The notes beneath the pieces were generated by a model. That model had not been told where the DNA came from. It ran no database searches and worked only from the letters and a program-made list of their open reading frames with translations. A program made the translations under genes and the position numbers. Shown here in pieces: positions 22,600-32,351 of a stretch of DNA of 64,000 bases. This stretch comes from Ignavibacteriota bacterium (GTDB taxonomy: Bacteria > Bacteroidota > Ignavibacteria > Tepidaquicellales > Tepidaquicellaceae), in the NCBI GenBank assembly GCA_026390735.1, contig JAPLFJ010000046.1, forward strand, positions 1 through 64,000, given 5' to 3'. Numbering within the stretch: position 1 is the first letter of the stretch; each line of letters begins with the position of its first letter.

Positions 22600-24433
22600 A
22601 TTCTTCCTTCCAGTTTTCTTTATCTTTGTAATTTGGTTGATTAGTTTTATGTAAAATGTATTCTTCTAGAACAAGTATATCTATATCCGAACGCATAAAA
22701 CATTTATACGCATCTAAAGGCGTGCATACGATTGGTTCTCCTCTAACATTAAATGAAGTATTTACGATTACCCCATACCCGGTAATCTCTTTAAACTTTT
22801 TAATAATGTTATGATAATCAGGTTTATCTAATATGTTTACAGTTTGTACTCTGGCACTATAATCAACATGTGTTATCGCCGGAATGTCAGACCTTGCTTT
22901 ATTGACTATTCGTATCATATCATCATCATTATCCAGAAAATTACCAAGGTCAAATGGTAATCTCCTCTCCTCTTTTACAGGAGCTACTAATAGCATATAC
23001 GGACTTTCAACATCCATTTCAAAATACTTACTAACATCTTCAGCTAAAGCCGATGGAGCAAAAGGTCTGAAAGACTCACGATATTTTATTTTCAAATTCA
23101 TTTTCGACTGAGTCTCAATATTTCTTGGATCACCAATTATTGATCTTGCACCAAGTGCTCTTGGTCCGAATTCCATTCTTCCGCCAAAGTATCCTACAAT
23201 TTTCCCTTCGCTTAAAGCCTCTGCAATTTTTGTAAAACGGGTATCCCCATTTTCAATCCTTTCATAAGGATAATCATTCCTGTCGAGAAATGCTTGTATT
23301 TCGTTATTTGAAAAAGCAGGTCCTAAATAACTGCCTTTCTGAGAATCTCTGCCCGTTGGGTTCAACTTCCTTTCTTGACTAAAATACAAGTAGTTAATTG
23401 CTAAAGCAGAACCGAGAGCACCGCCCGCATCTCCTGCTGCAGGTTGAATCCAGATATTGTCAAATATTTTTTCTTTTAGAATTAAGCCGTTTGAAACACA
23501 ATTTAATGCAACCCCGCCTGCTAATACCAGATTTTCCATACCCGTATCTTTTCTGACATATTTTGCCATTTTCAGCATAACGTATTCTAATACCTTCTGA
23601 ATCGAAGCTGCAATATTCATTTCTCTGTATGTAATCCTGGATTCCGGGTCCCTTGGGTTTCCACCGAAAAGCGAATTAAATTTATCATTAGTCATTTTAA
23701 GACTATCGAGGTATCCAAAATACTCTGTATTTAGCATGTATGAACCATCATCTTTCACATCTATCAGATTATCAAGAATCAAATCAAAGTATTCTGGTTT
23801 CCCATAAGGGGCTAAACCCATAAGCTTATATTCACCTGAATTTACCTTAAATCCGCAATAATAAGTAATAGCACTGTACAACAATCCAAGTGAATGTGGA
23901 TAGTTTATTTCCTTAAGCATTTCAATCTTATTCCCGTTACCAATGCCAATAGTTGATGTTGACCATTCACCAACTCCATCAATAGTAATTATTGCTGCAT
24001 TATCAAAAGGTGACGGATAGAATGCTGATGCAGCATGTGAAAGATGGTGCTCGGAATATAACAACTTATCAATTTTTCCTAAAGTGCCAATTGAATTCTT
24101 TACGTAATCCTGAATCCATAATTTCACCCCCAATATTGAAGGTATAGCTTTCTCAAATTGTGCCAAACCATTTTCACCAGTCATTATAAAATTCTTAATA
24201 ATTCTGTCAAATGACCTTAAAGGATTATCATAAAAAACGATAGCATCTAATTCACCAGGTTCTATAAATGCTTCCTGCAAACAATAATTTATTGCATTTA
24301 TAGGAAAGCGTGGATCATGCTTTTTCCTCGAGAATCTTTCTTCCTGTGCAGCAGCAATTATTTCACCATTAGAGATTATAGCCGCAGCTGAATCGTGGTA
24401 AAATGCTGAAATGCCTAAAATATTTTTTCCCAT
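22586..24433 (-). CDS. NodU/CmcH-family O-carbamoyltransferase
   Basis: A 615-residue carbamoyltransferase that uses carbamoyl phosphate and ATP to carbamoylate a sugar hydroxyl. The N-terminal Kae1-like domain has the metal site His129, His130, His133 (SEHHLSHAA) and DGVGE at 152-156. AGGVALNC at 305-312 follows. The C-terminal YrdC-like part has GGRMEFGPRALGARS at 417-431. The length is that of the NodU family. It starts at ATG, seven bases after the SGNH gene's stop. Together with the hydrolase and the small coupled protein it forms a decoration unit. Confidence 0.95.
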   Translation of the reverse strand: MGKNILGISAFYHDSAAAIISNGEIIAAAQEERFSRKKHDPRFPINAINYCLQEAFIEPGELDAIVFYDNPLRSFDRIIKNFIMTGENGLAQFEKAIPSILGVKLWIQDYVKNSIGTLGKIDKLLYSEHHLSHAASAFYPSPFDNAAIITIDGVGEWSTSTIGIGNGNKIEMLKEINYPHSLGLLYSAITYYCGFKVNSGEYKLMGLAPYGKPEYFDLILDNLIDVKDDGSYMLNTEYFGYLDSLKMTNDKFNSLFGGNPRDPESRITYREMNIAASIQKVLEYVMLKMAKYVRKDTGMENLVLAGGVALNCVSNGLILKEKIFDNIWIQPAAGDAGGALGSALAINYLYFSQERKLNPTGRDSQKGSYLGPAFSNNEIQAFLDRNDYPYERIENGDTRFTKIAEALSEGKIVGYFGGRMEFGPRALGARSIIGDPRNIETQSKMNLKIKYRESFRPFAPSALAEDVSKYFEMDVESPYMLLVAPVKEERRLPFDLGNFLDNDDDMIRIVNKARSDIPAITHVDYSARVQTVNILDKPDYHNIIKKFKEITGYGVIVNTSFNVRGEPIVCTPLDAYKCFMRSDIDILVLEEYILHKTNQPNYKDKENWKEEYELD

Positions 24434-24439
24434 TTTAGT

Positions 24440-25432
24440 TTAATTAAGTTTAATATTATTCATAAAACTGTTGATTTTATCTCTTAAATAGTTTGAGAAT
24501 ACTTCATGACCGTATTTTGTAGGATGGACATCCTTTTCAAACCTGAATTTACGTCTTTCCTGCAATGATAATTCATTAAAATATGGTAACGGATTCCAGA
24601 TATCGCAATTTGACTCTTTCCCTAATTCAGAAAACCTTTTCAAATAATTTACAGGGTCTGAAAGACCCTCTGTATAATAATAATGAGGGAATGGTACAAT
24701 TACAATTTTCTTGTTGTTAAAGCTAACCCAGTCTTTTAAAATACTCTTCATCAATTGCCAGGAATCATTATTCTCTTTATCATATTCCGGATAAGGCTTC
24801 CATCTTGTTAATTTATGAAATATACTTTCATAATTATTCTTAATCAGGAAATTCCTAAGTTGCGGAAACCTGCCCCCAAAATCTATTTTTCTTCTCTCCT
24901 CTGAATCAAGTTTACTTATATCAATTGGTTCTTTATCAGGCGGAACATTCTTAAGTATTAAACCTCCATTATCAATCGCAAAATAAGGCTTCATAAAAAT
25001 CTTCATATTACCTTCACCATCAATAAAATTTCTATAGTGTGAAACTATCCTTCTTATATTTTCAACCAGTACATTTATAATTATTAAATCGTAAGATGTG
25101 TTTGCCGCATATTCTTTGAATATCAAATATTGCTGATCAGTACCGCTTCCCGGCAAACCAAAATTATAAACTTCTAAATTATCGTTGTATTTTTCAAGTA
25201 AATCAGTAAACCTGAATGAATTTGATACTCCGTCACCAGCAGTAAATGAATCACCAAACACAAGTATCCTGAATTTATCTGTGCCATTCTTTGTATTAAA
25301 ATCTCTGTTACACCTGAAACCCACATTATTTGCTTTAACTAAATAACCACCGTCCTCGTGCAATACCCGCGCCTTTACACCCGGAATAAACCTGTAACCG
25401 AAAACGGGATGATATTCAAAAATCTGAGCCAA
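24440..25432 (-). CDS. SGNH/GDSL-type hydrolase
   Basis: A 330-residue SGNH-fold protein. Block I is GDSF at 60-63 and the block V Asp/His pair is in DVHPTKYGH near 307-315. A short N-terminal domain (residues 1-50) precedes the fold, with the VGFR-type segment that often comes before such domains in glycan loci. No signal peptide is visible, so it is likely cytoplasmic. A role as esterase or acyltransferase on the glycan is inferred. It is directly upstream of the carbamoyltransferase. Confidence 0.85.
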   Translation of the reverse strand: MAQIFEYHPVFGYRFIPGVKARVLHEDGGYLVKANNVGFRCNRDFNTKNGTDKFRILVFGDSFTAGDGVSNSFRFTDLLEKYNDNLEVYNFGLPGSGTDQQYLIFKEYAANTSYDLIIINVLVENIRRIVSHYRNFIDGEGNMKIFMKPYFAIDNGGLILKNVPPDKEPIDISKLDSEERRKIDFGGRFPQLRNFLIKNNYESIFHKLTRWKPYPEYDKENNDSWQLMKSILKDWVSFNNKKIVIVPFPHYYYTEGLSDPVNYLKRFSELGKESNCDIWNPLPYFNELSLQERRKFRFEKDVHPTKYGHEVFSNYLRDKINSFMNNIKLN

Positions 25433-25447
25433 ATGTAGAAATAGAAA

Positions 25448-26239
25448 TTAGTGTTTAGTTATTAAAAACTTGAACTTTTCAAAATACTTCTTTGGATTTG
25501 TTGCGATTTTAAGATATTTATAGTATGCTTTATAAATGTAATAAGATAAGCCAATATCATTGTTGGTATATTTTTTGTACATCATATTAATGTTCTTCTT
25601 TTTAATATCGGATAACCTGTTTGATCCTGTTATAGAATCCTTGTATAACCTGAAATTAGATAAGTAATCATTAATTTTAATTAACTTCTTTGAATTGTAT
25701 GAGAAATCTAAAAGTATTTCTAAATCCCAGCAAGAAGTATTTATTGAATTATATCCGCCAACCTTTCTAAAAATTTCCGATTTATGAAAAATTGAAGGTT
25801 GATTAAAAGTAACTGCCGAATGCAACAATTTATTAAACGATATTTTATCACTGATTATTTTACCGGTTACTTTTCCAGTCTCATCTACAATGTATCCATT
25901 TCCGTATATTACATCAGCATTGGTGCTTTTAAAATAATTTGCAGCAATTTCAAAGGCATCAGTTATTAAAACGTCATCGGAATTCAAATAACAATATATA
26001 TCACCAGTAGCGTACTCATATCCTTTATTTAAACCATCCGCAGGTCCATTATCATTTTCGAAAATAATCTTGCTGAATTTATCCTTATACTCTAATATTA
26101 TATCTCTGCTTCCATCAGTGGAGCCTGCATCAACAATAATATATTCATAATTTTTATATGACTGATTAATCACAGACTCAATCGTCTCACGAATATACAT
26201 AGCCTGATTAAAAGAAATTGTTACTATTGAAAACTTCAC
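25448..26239 (-). CDS. GT2 glycosyltransferase
   Basis: A 263-residue GT-A inverting transferase. The N-terminal strand is FSIVTISFN (3-11), the nucleotide-binding segment is VDAGSTDGS (36-44), and the DXD-like metal site is NSDD at 86-89. It is in the WcaA-like branch with a short C-terminal basic segment (residues about 235-263) that could touch the membrane. It abuts the acetyltransferase gene by one base, and so is in the same transcript. Confidence 0.93.
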   Translation of the reverse strand: MKFSIVTISFNQAMYIRETIESVINQSYKNYEYIIVDAGSTDGSRDIILEYKDKFSKIIFENDNGPADGLNKGYEYATGDIYCYLNSDDVLITDAFEIAANYFKSTNADVIYGNGYIVDETGKVTGKIISDKISFNKLLHSAVTFNQPSIFHKSEIFRKVGGYNSINTSCWDLEILLDFSYNSKKLIKINDYLSNFRLYKDSITGSNRLSDIKKKNINMMYKKYTNNDIGLSYYIYKAYYKYLKIATNPKKYFEKFKFLITKH

Positions 26240-26833
26240 TTAATCCGACTCTATTCTTTTAATAAATATAGCAGGGTTGCCGCCCCATATTTCATTCGGT
26301 GGTATATTCTTAGAAACAACAGAACCTGCTCCAATGATAGAATTATTTCCAATTGTAACACCCTTTAAGATAATACTATGACCGCCTATAAATACACCTT
26401 TGCAAATCCTGACTTCTTTTTTATTAGATTTAAAACTGTTTGGATGTCCTATAATCCTGTTTTTTGATTCTAAAGGATGAAAATCTGTGTCGTATATTTT
26501 GCAGCCTCCTCCAATCAGAACATCATCTTCTATTATTATTTTTTCAAAAGCTACTATAGATGTATTTGAAATCCCTACTCTGTCACCAATTCTAAGTTCT
26601 GCATCCTTGCCTACCCAAAACTGCAATTTACTATCCCCGCCTATGGGATTATATTTTTGACCTGATATTAGATATATCTTCGACCCTAAATTTATGGACC
26701 CCATATTGTTTATTCTAATAATACCTTTAATTTTAGGTATAGAATTAGTTTTAACTTTCTTAGTCTTTAGTATAATATAATTGACTACAAAATTTATAGT
26801 TCTGTTTATTATTTTTAATAATAGATTATTCAT
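26240..26833 (-). CDS. Hexapeptide-repeat O-acetyltransferase
   Basis: A 197-residue left-handed beta-helix acyltransferase, paralogous to 20376-21020: DTDFHPL near 115-121 and closing GAGSVVSKNIPPNEIWGGNP. The N-terminal ~20 residues are hydrophobic. It overlaps the polymerase gene's 3' end by eight bases. It probably acetylates another sugar of the same repeat unit. Confidence 0.9.
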   Translation of the reverse strand: MNNLLLKIINRTINFVVNYIILKTKKVKTNSIPKIKGIIRINNMGSINLGSKIYLISGQKYNPIGGDSKLQFWVGKDAELRIGDRVGISNTSIVAFEKIIIEDDVLIGGGCKIYDTDFHPLESKNRIIGHPNSFKSNKKEVRICKGVFIGGHSIILKGVTIGNNSIIGAGSVVSKNIPPNEIWGGNPAIFIKRIESD

Positions 26834-28373
26834 TATTATCTTTTCCCTTAAAGTTCAAATCATTATTACTTACAACATACAATATTCCGCCAATTATCCA
26901 GAAATAAACCGGTATAGCAAAATCTTCTATTGCGTTCCAGAACAAACTCCATCCAAACAGAGCAAATGAAAGACCTACAAATCCTATAAAAGTTGAATGC
27001 CAGAAAGTATTATAATAAATATACCTGTTTCTTAAAACATATTTATAAGGTATCAAATAAATCGAAAAGAATAATATGTATCCAATAATTCCAATTTCAC
27101 CTGTTATACCAACAAAATTATTCGTAGGATATGCTAGCATATTACCTGTATACTTTTGCGTGAAATATAAAGGATTTGAAAGAATTTGTTCCATATAAGA
27201 TTTATTGTCAACCATTGATGCACCTGATAAATAACCACCTGGACCAAGTCCTAAAAATGGATTCATGCTGCCATTCAATATATTATCGAATAGAATCTCA
27301 AATGTTCTTATCTTTGGCGTTTCCAGAATGCCAATTTCACCAAATACTTGTTCGGTCATGCTTACATTGTATGTTATAACACCATCATATCCTTTTAATT
27401 CTGGTGAAACGAACAATACGAGTAAGAACATTGAAATAATAACAAAGGATAAGCCAAAAATAAAATTAGTCTGAAGTCTTTTTAATCCTAATGTTTCAGG
27501 ATTCAATATCAACCATAAAGCAAATGGAATTGAAAAGAATAAAATAACCGCCGTCTGTAATCCACTTTGGGCAGATAATATTCCATATACTAAAACCATC
27601 ACAAACCATAAATATTTTTTTGACCTTGTAATAATAAACTCAGAAAAGACTATAAACAGTGCATAGAACATAATTTGTACAGTCAGATTATTAAACGGAA
27701 AGCAGAAACTTCCTGTGAACAAATCACCCAATAATAATTCACCTTGAACAACCAATTGCCAGAAGTCTATAAAAGTTAATACAATTTGCATTGGAAATAT
27801 TATTAAAAGCACAAACCCAAAATACTTTTTAAGTTCACCTTCTTCCCAGTTAATTATTATAATAAGCAAGAAAAATAATAGTGGCCGGAAAAACTGCATT
27901 ATAAATAGTAGCATTTTATAATATCCACTACTATTAAGTAATCCGGATGTAACAATTAGAATAAGAATAAATAAACTCAAGACAATTAGCCTGTTAAATT
28001 CTTTGGGTACTCTGAGCGTTTTTGGTATTTGTTTTAAAATTGCTAGAAAAAGATAAACAAATATAAAGTTATGAGAATTCGCAACAAATGTCGCAGAAAT
28101 AGGCATACGTTTCCAGAAATTTACAAAGAACAAGGAGTTTTCAATATTTGTTGTATCAACAAAATAGTACCTATATGAAATTATCGCAGTCGCAATATAA
28201 AGGACTAAAATAGGTTTATCTATTGTCATAACAATCAATATTAAACAAACTACCATAAACACTATCATATTTTGTGGTAATGTAAATATTAATCCTAAAA
28301 TTATTAAATACTTAAATGGCTCTTTAAGGTTTTTATACTTTAATATATCTTCAATTTTTGTATATTCTTCCAT
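26826..28373 (-). CDS. Wzy-like O-antigen polymerase/ligase-family membrane protein
   Basis: A 515-residue polytopic protein with about 11-12 membrane helices and one large periplasmic loop (about 300-400, containing LGLGPGGYLSGASM), a layout typical for Wzy polymerases and WaaL-type ligases. The family cannot be separated further by eye. As the only such protein of the window it is the best candidate polymerase of repeat units on the periplasmic side. The start at 28373 is one base from the preceding gene's stop. Confidence 0.85.
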   Translation of the reverse strand: MEEYTKIEDILKYKNLKEPFKYLIILGLIFTLPQNMIVFMVVCLILIVMTIDKPILVLYIATAIISYRYYFVDTTNIENSLFFVNFWKRMPISATFVANSHNFIFVYLFLAILKQIPKTLRVPKEFNRLIVLSLFILILIVTSGLLNSSGYYKMLLFIMQFFRPLLFFLLIIIINWEEGELKKYFGFVLLIIFPMQIVLTFIDFWQLVVQGELLLGDLFTGSFCFPFNNLTVQIMFYALFIVFSEFIITRSKKYLWFVMVLVYGILSAQSGLQTAVILFFSIPFALWLILNPETLGLKRLQTNFIFGLSFVIISMFLLVLFVSPELKGYDGVITYNVSMTEQVFGEIGILETPKIRTFEILFDNILNGSMNPFLGLGPGGYLSGASMVDNKSYMEQILSNPLYFTQKYTGNMLAYPTNNFVGITGEIGIIGYILFFSIYLIPYKYVLRNRYIYYNTFWHSTFIGFVGLSFALFGWSLFWNAIEDFAIPVYFWIIGGILYVVSNNDLNFKGKDNNE

Positions 28374-28374
28374 T

Positions 28375-28722
28375 TTACCTTTCTAAATCTCTTATTCTTT
28401 TTTCCAAAATTGCCGTAAAACTTATTAATTCCTTTGTTTGGTCATTTAACCTAACAACTTTTGAACTTAGGAATAAAACATAAATCAGCAAAAAACCGAT
28501 AACCGTAATATAAATAATATTTTCTGCATAAAAACCAAATACCGTTCTGGAGAAATATACATAAACTCCTTGAAATAATGGTATTGAAATTAAATATAAA
28601 GCTAATAACAACCATAGAACAGAGTATGATGGGCTTAATTTTCTTTTTCTTATAATGTACAGAATAAATAAGAAAAAAATTAAACCAACAATAAGTGAAA
28701 ATAATTGAAGCTTAAAGCTCAT
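28375..28722 (-). CDS. DUF2304 membrane protein
   Basis: A 115-residue protein with three membrane helices (about 3-22, 33-52, 66-90) and a C-terminal coiled segment (92-115). The order and the KLSPSYSVLW segment match DUF2304. Proteins of this family are usually encoded next to a GT2 dolichol-phosphate-mannose-synthase-like transferase, as here, with an 11-base overlap. They may support polyprenyl-phosphate sugar transfer; the function is not established. Confidence 0.88.
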   Translation of the reverse strand: MSFKLQLFSLIVGLIFFLFILYIIRKRKLSPSYSVLWLLLALYLISIPLFQGVYVYFSRTVFGFYAENIIYITVIGFLLIYVLFLSSKVVRLNDQTKELISFTAILEKRIRDLER

Positions 28723-29479
28723 GATTTTTTCTCCATTCTTTTTGAATCTGCTTTTTTATTAAAAGACATCCTGCAATGTTAACCATTCCGTAAATTGGAT
28801 ACAAAAAAGCATTAAAAATATTGTACAAAGACTTTCCGTGCTGTCTTTCTCTCATTTCAACTGCAACTTCTTTAATTTTTGCACCCGAAAAATGACTTAG
28901 TAAATGAGTTTGGTTTGGGTCATTAATCTCATTTTTATAATACCTGGAAAAGAAATTTATGATATTTCTGTCAAAAGCTATAAATCCCGATGTCACATCT
29001 TTAATTTTATAACCAATAATTAATGATATTAGAAATGAAAATAGATTAATTCCCATTCTTCTGAACATATACGACTGAAATCCCTTATTGTTCAAAAATC
29101 TTGATCCAATTACCTGGTTTGCTTCACCTTTAATTATTGGTTCAATAATTTTATGAATTTCTACAGCTTTATGCTGTCCGTCCCCGTCAAACTGACAAAC
29201 TATATCATAATTATTAAGATATGCATACAGGAGATATGACTTCCAGGTCCCATTAATGTCATCATTTATACAATGCCTGATGTATGGAATATTATTTATT
29301 CTGCATATTTCAGATGTGTTATCGTATGAGCCATTTTCGACTATCAGAATATCATAACCAAAGTTATTTTCATTTAAGTCATCATACACTTTCTTAATAC
29401 TCTTTTCTTCATTATATGAAATTACTGCTACCAATATTTTGGTGTTTTTCAACTCCGTCTTAGTTAATTCAAGGTTCAT
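28712..29479 (-). CDS. GT2 polyprenyl-phosphate glycosyltransferase (DPM1-like)
   Basis: A 255-residue GT-A transferase. VENGSYDNT (about 46-54) and QFDGDGQH (about 95-102, DXD metal site) are intact. The C-terminal part has one or two amphipathic or membrane-near helices (about 140-160 and 226-243). It overlaps its upstream neighbour by four bases (ATGA) and the DUF2304 gene by 11. It probably loads a sugar on a polyprenyl phosphate. Confidence 0.92.
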   Translation of the reverse strand: MNLELTKTELKNTKILVAVISYNEEKSIKKVYDDLNENNFGYDILIVENGSYDNTSEICRINNIPYIRHCINDDINGTWKSYLLYAYLNNYDIVCQFDGDGQHKAVEIHKIIEPIIKGEANQVIGSRFLNNKGFQSYMFRRMGINLFSFLISLIIGYKIKDVTSGFIAFDRNIINFFSRYYKNEINDPNQTHLLSHFSGAKIKEVAVEMRERQHGKSLYNIFNAFLYPIYGMVNIAGCLLIKKQIQKEWRKNHEL

Positions 29480-30066
29480 AATTCCTGGCTTTTATTATTT
29501 GCAACATTCTTCACAATTTGATTCGCTTTAATGAATACATCATTAGGAACATCTGTATGATCCACAACAACAGAATTTGCACCAATAAAACAATTATTTC
29601 CAATTGAAGAGAAACCGCACACAGTAGCATTAGGCGAAATAAATGAATTATTCCCAATCACTGAATCGTGACTGATAACCGTTCCAGGCCATAAAACAGA
29701 CAATGTTCCGACTTTTGCATTAAAGTCTATATTCACACCCGACATGATAATAGCCCCTTCATCAATTAAAGCAGTGTCACAGATATAAGAATTTGGATGA
29801 ATTACAGATGCAAATTTATAACCAGATGATTTCACATCATTGTACAGTTTCCATCTGTTTTTTAAATCAGTATAACCAATCCCCATAACAATCTCTGCTT
29901 GTTTAGTACTGTATATTTCTTTAACATCCTCAAATGAACCTAAAATACTTTCACCTTCAGATATATCACTTATGAACCCAAGAAATTCATAATCTGTATA
30001 TCTTATCAGATTTTTAAGTATTCTGCCAAAATCACCCGCACCATATATAAGAACTTTCTTTCTCAT
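29476..30066 (-). CDS. NeuD/PglD-like N- or O-acyltransferase
   Basis: A 196-residue protein in two parts: a Rossmann-like domain with GAGDFGR at 9-15, and a left-handed beta-helix with hexapeptide repeats ending near the ANQIVKNV segment. This is the NeuD/PglD layout, which acetylates amino groups of nucleotide-activated diamino sugars or sialic acids. It is next to an ATP-grasp ligase, an aminotransferase and a 4,6-dehydratase, so its substrate could be the amino group made by that aminotransferase. Confidence 0.9.
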   Translation of the reverse strand: MRKKVLIYGAGDFGRILKNLIRYTDYEFLGFISDISEGESILGSFEDVKEIYSTKQAEIVMGIGYTDLKNRWKLYNDVKSSGYKFASVIHPNSYICDTALIDEGAIIMSGVNIDFNAKVGTLSVLWPGTVISHDSVIGNNSFISPNATVCGFSSIGNNCFIGANSVVVDHTDVPNDVFIKANQIVKNVANNKSQEL

Positions 30067-30072
30067 AGCAAT

Positions 30073-31194
30073 TTACTGCGTTTCATTGTTTTTGTATATA
30101 ACATATCCGTGTCTGTTCAAACTATTAGTTACAGGTTTAAGAATATCCCCTTTAGTGCAATAAATTTCCTTCTTTACAATATCATTTTCATTAATACTGG
30201 TATCTAAAGTGTTTCCATCAAAAACACCTTCACCGAAATCATAATATTTTATACCTGACGCACCATTGCATTTTAAACTAATTTCCGGCTTAAGACCTAA
30301 ACATATATCTATCAACGCACTCTCCATGTTAAAACCCGTTGATAAAGGTGTAAGATGCGATGTAATAAAATCACCTCCTAACCTCCCGCCAATTTCAATT
30401 ATTTTTATATCATCACCATTAATCTTTAACTCAGTATGGCAGGCACAATTGTCTAATCCAATTGTGCTAATTGTTTTTTTAATTAATTCATTAATTTTTT
30501 CTTTTTCTGATATCGTAAGATTTGCAGGCTGTTTATGACCCATTTCTACATTATATGGAGCATCGGAAACAACTTTATCGGTATATTGAATTATTTGTGT
30601 TTCCCCACCAAATGTTAAACTTTCAATACTTAATTCTCTCCCTTTTAAGTATTCTTCCACAATAACACTTCCATCGGTTGAAAACACTTTAGTTTTTTCA
30701 TAATTGTTAATCAAATCCTCTTTACTTTCGCATAACACCACTCCTCTGCTTCCGGAACTGTCACTTGGTTTTATGATTAAAGGATATTCAATACCTTTAA
30801 TTTCCATCAGTTCCTTCAAAGTATTAACCCGAATTCCATTTGCACAAGGTATATTGTTTTGTAGGAAACATTTTTTCATTTCATACTTATTTGTCGCAAT
30901 CTTAATACTTTCTTCAGATGGGAAATTAAAAGCGAATTCTTTTGCTACTTTTGCCATCATTCTTAAAGGTTTATCGGTTGATGAAGTAATAATGCCATTA
31001 AAATTATATTCTCTTATGATTGAACCTGTTCTTAAATAGTCATTACCTGAAACAACAATAAACTTATCAGCAATATTCTTTGAATATGCGTTTTCATCAG
31101 GGTCTATTGCAATTGTATAAATACCTTTTTCCTTAGCAACACTAATTAGGGATTCTTGTAATTCACCTGCACCAAAAATCAGTATTGAATCCAT
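30073..31194 (-). CDS. ATP-grasp carboxylate-amine ligase-like protein
   Basis: A 373-residue ATP-grasp protein. The N-terminal pre-grasp domain begins with ILIFGAGELQ. The ATP-binding P-loop-like part is YPLIIKPSDSSGSRGV (about 125-140), and the metal-binding end is ELKINGDDIKIIEIGGRLGG (about 257-276). Members join a carboxylate to an amine with acyl-phosphate chemistry. In this cassette it might attach an amino acid or another carboxylate to the amino sugar made by the aminotransferase next door. This role is inferred from context. A paralogue is at 52357-53469. Confidence 0.88.
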   Translation of the reverse strand: MDSILIFGAGELQESLISVAKEKGIYTIAIDPDENAYSKNIADKFIVVSGNDYLRTGSIIREYNFNGIITSSTDKPLRMMAKVAKEFAFNFPSEESIKIATNKYEMKKCFLQNNIPCANGIRVNTLKELMEIKGIEYPLIIKPSDSSGSRGVVLCESKEDLINNYEKTKVFSTDGSVIVEEYLKGRELSIESLTFGGETQIIQYTDKVVSDAPYNVEMGHKQPANLTISEKEKINELIKKTISTIGLDNCACHTELKINGDDIKIIEIGGRLGGDFITSHLTPLSTGFNMESALIDICLGLKPEISLKCNGASGIKYYDFGEGVFDGNTLDTSINENDIVKKEIYCTKGDILKPVTNSLNRHGYVIYKNNETQ

Positions 31195-31226
31195 TTACTA
31201 TATAATTCTTATAAATTTGTTTATAA

Positions 31227-32351
31227 TCAAAAATAACTTTTAACTTTGTTTGATATATACTCGATGTTTTCATTTATTAAACTTGAGTACATTGGTAATG
31301 TAATTTCACATTTTGAGATATATTCTGTTAAAGGTAATACATTATCTGCATTATAGAAAATTTCAAATTTATGAACTGATGGATAATGGACACTTGTTTG
31401 AATTCCTGCATCTCTTAAGTGCTCTCTGATTATATTCCTTTTTTCTTTTGTTGAATTCCTTAATACGATTGGGAATATATAGTTAGATGAGAATTCACTT
31501 CTTTCTTTGAATGGTATAATAATACTTTCAATATCACATAAATTATCTATATACATTTTTCGTATTTCCGACCTTTTCTTTAAATCATCTTCTAATTTTT
31601 TTAACTGAACAATCCCAATCGATGCCCTTATATCATCCATCCTGTAATTGTATCCGGGATTCACAACATCATATTCAGTAGCATGTCCTTTAGCTCTTTC
31701 AAAAGACATCGTTGTCATTCCGTGTGACCGTAATAGTTTTGCCTTTTCATAGTATTCCTGATTATCTGTTATCAACATCCCGCCTTCACCTGTGGATATA
31801 TTCTTGTTGGAAAAGAAACTGAAACAACCTATATCACCGATAGTTCCAAGCTTTTTTCCTTTGTATTCAGATAATGGCCCATGACAGGCATCTTCAATTA
31901 CTCTAAGATTATGCTCTTTTGCAATTCGCATTATTTCATCCATATCGCATGCAAAACCACCGTAATGCATCACTATAATTGCTTTTGTTCTTTCTGTGAT
32001 CAATGATTTGATTTTTACTGGGTCAATGTTCAAATCCTCATAACTTTTAACGTCGCAAAAGACTGGTGTAGCATTTACATATTTTATGCAGTTTGCAGTT
32101 GCTACAAATGTTAATGAAGGACAAATAACTTCATCCCCTTCACCAATCCCAAGTATCAACATTGCAAGATGTAATGCCGACGTGCAACTGCTTAATGATA
32201 CCGCATACTTGCTGCCAAGCATACTTGAGAATAAGTCCTCAAATTCTTTGCACTTTGGTCCTGTGGTTATCCATTTAGACCTTAATGTATCTATAACAGC
32301 TTTTTCCTCAGCCTCATCAAAGTTCAAATCAAATAAAGGAATATTCATCAT
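31227..32351 (-). CDS. DegT/DnrJ/EryC1 aminotransferase (LegC-like)
   Basis: A 374-residue PLP enzyme of the sugar-aminotransferase family. The PLP lysine is Lys183 (FSNKNISTGEGG), the ring-binding Asp is in VIEDACHGP (about 151-159), and NYRMDD is at about 234-239. It overlaps the 4,6-dehydratase gene by four bases (ATGA). The likely reaction is 4-amination of the 4-keto-6-deoxy sugar nucleotide made by that dehydratase, as LegC does in legionaminate synthesis. Confidence 0.92.
   Translation of the reverse strand: MMNIPLFDLNFDEAEEKAVIDTLRSKWITTGPKCKEFEDLFSSMLGSKYAVSLSSCTSALHLAMLILGIGEGDEVICPSLTFVATANCIKYVNATPVFCDVKSYEDLNIDPVKIKSLITERTKAIIVMHYGGFACDMDEIMRIAKEHNLRVIEDACHGPLSEYKGKKLGTIGDIGCFSFFSNKNISTGEGGMLITDNQEYYEKAKLLRSHGMTTMSFERAKGHATEYDVVNPGYNYRMDDIRASIGIVQLKKLEDDLKKRSEIRKMYIDNLCDIESIIIPFKERSEFSSNYIFPIVLRNSTKEKRNIIREHLRDAGIQTSVHYPSVHKFEIFYNADNVLPLTEYISKCEITLPMYSSLINENIEYISNKVKSYF

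Noticed and set aside
31228-31235. TATTTTTG (minus strand) as a TAnnTTTG promoter for the ATP-grasp gene
   Set aside because: Matches the -7 box, but lies within an AT-rich 3' end of the preceding gene with no -33 partner; the genes look co-transcribed.
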